Assembly (NCBI GenBank): GCA_030612945.1
Contig: JAUWMY010000020.1
Span: 1 to 14,145, forward strand
Length of the DNA: 14,145 nucleotides
DNA from: Desulfobacteraceae bacterium
GTDB taxonomy: Bacteria; Desulfobacterota; DSM-4660; Desulfatiglandales; Desulfatiglandaceae
Direction: 5' to 3'
This document shows, piece by piece, positions 13,707-14,145 of the stretch. The first letter of the stretch is position 1; every line of letters begins with the position of its first letter. Both the position numbers and the translations under genes were made by a program. The notes under the pieces are model-generated. The model was given only the letters and a program-made list of their open reading frames with translations. It did not search any database and was not told the origin of the DNA.

Positions 13707-13761
13707 CCCTTATCCTGGTAGACCTGCACTGAGTAAAAACAAGATATATATACCATATTCC

Positions 13762-13816
13762 ACCTGCCCGTTGACAGGCAGGTAGGTTACGGAACACAGT
13801 CCCACCCAAGGCGGGA
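13762..13816. repeat. Two GC-rich hairpins in the pdxJ-HAD gap
   Basis: ACCTGCC (13762-13768) pairs with GGCAGGT (13777-13783), and TCCCACC (13800-13806) with GGCGGGA (13810-13816, one mismatch). No tRNA fold, coding frame or T-run accompanies them. The 351-base gap between pdxJ and the HAD gene otherwise holds only the flanking repeat blocks. Confidence 0.4.
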
Positions 13817-13898
13817 GACATGCTCCGGTGTGAGAGTAACTAGTTTAGCCAACTATTGCTATGACTGTCCAAGATAAAAGATTAATATTCTTTTAACG

Positions 13899-13956
13899 CA
13901 GGATTAATAAAAGGATCTACTGGACAAAACATCTTGATTATCCTGTAATCCTGTCT
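13899..13956. repeat. ACAGGATT-type inverted repeats (block 4, right)
   Basis: CAGGATTAA...GGATCTACTGGAC on the left is followed within 20 bases by reverse-complement units ATCTTGATT, ATCCTGTA and ATCCTGTC (13931-13955). These units also match the reverse complement of the left block near 13658, so the two blocks can pair across about 240 bases. The right block ends 11 bases before the HAD start codon, in the place where its ribosome site should be. Confidence 0.55.
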
Positions 13957-13966
13957 AAAAATAAAA

Positions 13967-14145
13967 ATGAAACCAAAACCATTGATCGTTTTCGATATGG
14001 ATGGCGTGATTGTTGATGTCTCAAGGTCATATCGGGATACGGTAAGGCAAACAGCCAGACTATTCTTCAAAGGGGCACAGTCATGGGAAGATCTGCCGGA
14101 GCCACTGTTTCCTTTATCGGACCTTGCCAGGGTTAAACAGAGCGG
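13967..14145 (+). CDS. HAD-superfamily phosphatase (partial, runs off right edge)
   Basis: 59 complete codons are present. The N-terminus MKPKPLIVFDMDGVIVDVSR contains HAD motif I with the nucleophile Asp10 and acid/base Asp12. It continues SRSYRDTVRQTARLFF, a pattern typical of the subfamily IA group often annotated as hypothetical phosphatase 1. The catalytic core, cap and motifs II-IV lie beyond the edge, so the substrate cannot be predicted. No clear Shine-Dalgarno sequence precedes the ATG; the upstream 11 bases are A-rich and abut a repeat block, which may have replaced the original leader. An upstream in-frame start was not seen. It is unrelated in sequence to the HAD stub near the left end beyond motif I. 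Confidence 0.75.
   Translation, partial: MKPKPLIVFDMDGVIVDVSRSYRDTVRQTARLFFKGAQSWEDLPEPLFPLSDLARVKQS

Noticed and set aside
13740..13860. Possible tRNA or structured RNA in the GC-rich hairpins before the HAD gene
   Set aside because: No cloverleaf, anticodon arm, T-arm motif or terminal CCA could be drawn; only two isolated hairpins are present.

Overview
The window reads like chromosome of an anaerobic, probably sulfate-reducing or syntrophic member of the Desulfobacterota (former Deltaproteobacteria). The evidence is indirect: an indolepyruvate:ferredoxin oxidoreductase with a Cys-rich ferredoxin tail, an acyl-CoA synthetase and two crotonases in one neighbourhood, a DapF/S1/PdxJ housekeeping block, and intergenic DNA full of short-period palindromic repeats of a kind I associate with that group. 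This is inference from gene content; no rRNA or other phylogenetic marker is present.

Left part (1-6150), acyl-CoA metabolism. On the minus strand, a crotonase of the ECHDC3 type is followed, with a 4-base ATGA overlap, by the N-terminal stub of a HAD phosphatase and then by an AMP-forming acyl-CoA synthetase that runs off the left edge. Divergent from these, iorA and iorB lie on the plus strand with no gap between them. iorB carries an apparent one-base frameshift at a CCCC run. A second crotonase converges on iorB and overlaps its end by 4 bases. Both crotonases lack the two glutamates used for enoyl-CoA hydration, so 'enoyl-CoA hydratase' would be a risky name. The set is compatible with conversion of aryl- or branched 2-oxoacids and organic acids to CoA thioesters coupled to ferredoxin, but the substrate is not visible.

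Middle part (6150-10350), small accessory genes. It holds a YajD-type HNH nuclease, a DnaJ-like co-chaperone, a membrane-anchored protein with six exact 15-residue coiled-coil repeats, and two exported proteins of unknown role (one with NGD-type beta repeats, one Tyr/Pro-rich with a PEGA domain). Between the coiled-coil gene and the first exported protein lies the most interesting object here: a near-consensus sigma70 promoter, about 104 nt of non-coding DNA and a strong intrinsic terminator. The predicted RNA displays CCUCCUUUCU, identical to the usual 16S rRNA 3' tail, in a hairpin loop. It looks like an undescribed small RNA that mimics the anti-Shine-Dalgarno sequence.

Right part (10350-14145), housekeeping. 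A DapF homologue in which both catalytic cysteines are serine is divergent from a five-domain S1 RNA-binding protein, which is followed closely by pdxJ. After a repeat-rich gap, the start of a HAD-family phosphatase runs off the right edge.

Four intergenic gaps carry blocks built from short direct repeats (8, 9 or 14 bp where countable) with reverse-complement copies nearby. No CRISPR array, tRNA, rRNA, transposase or phage gene was seen.
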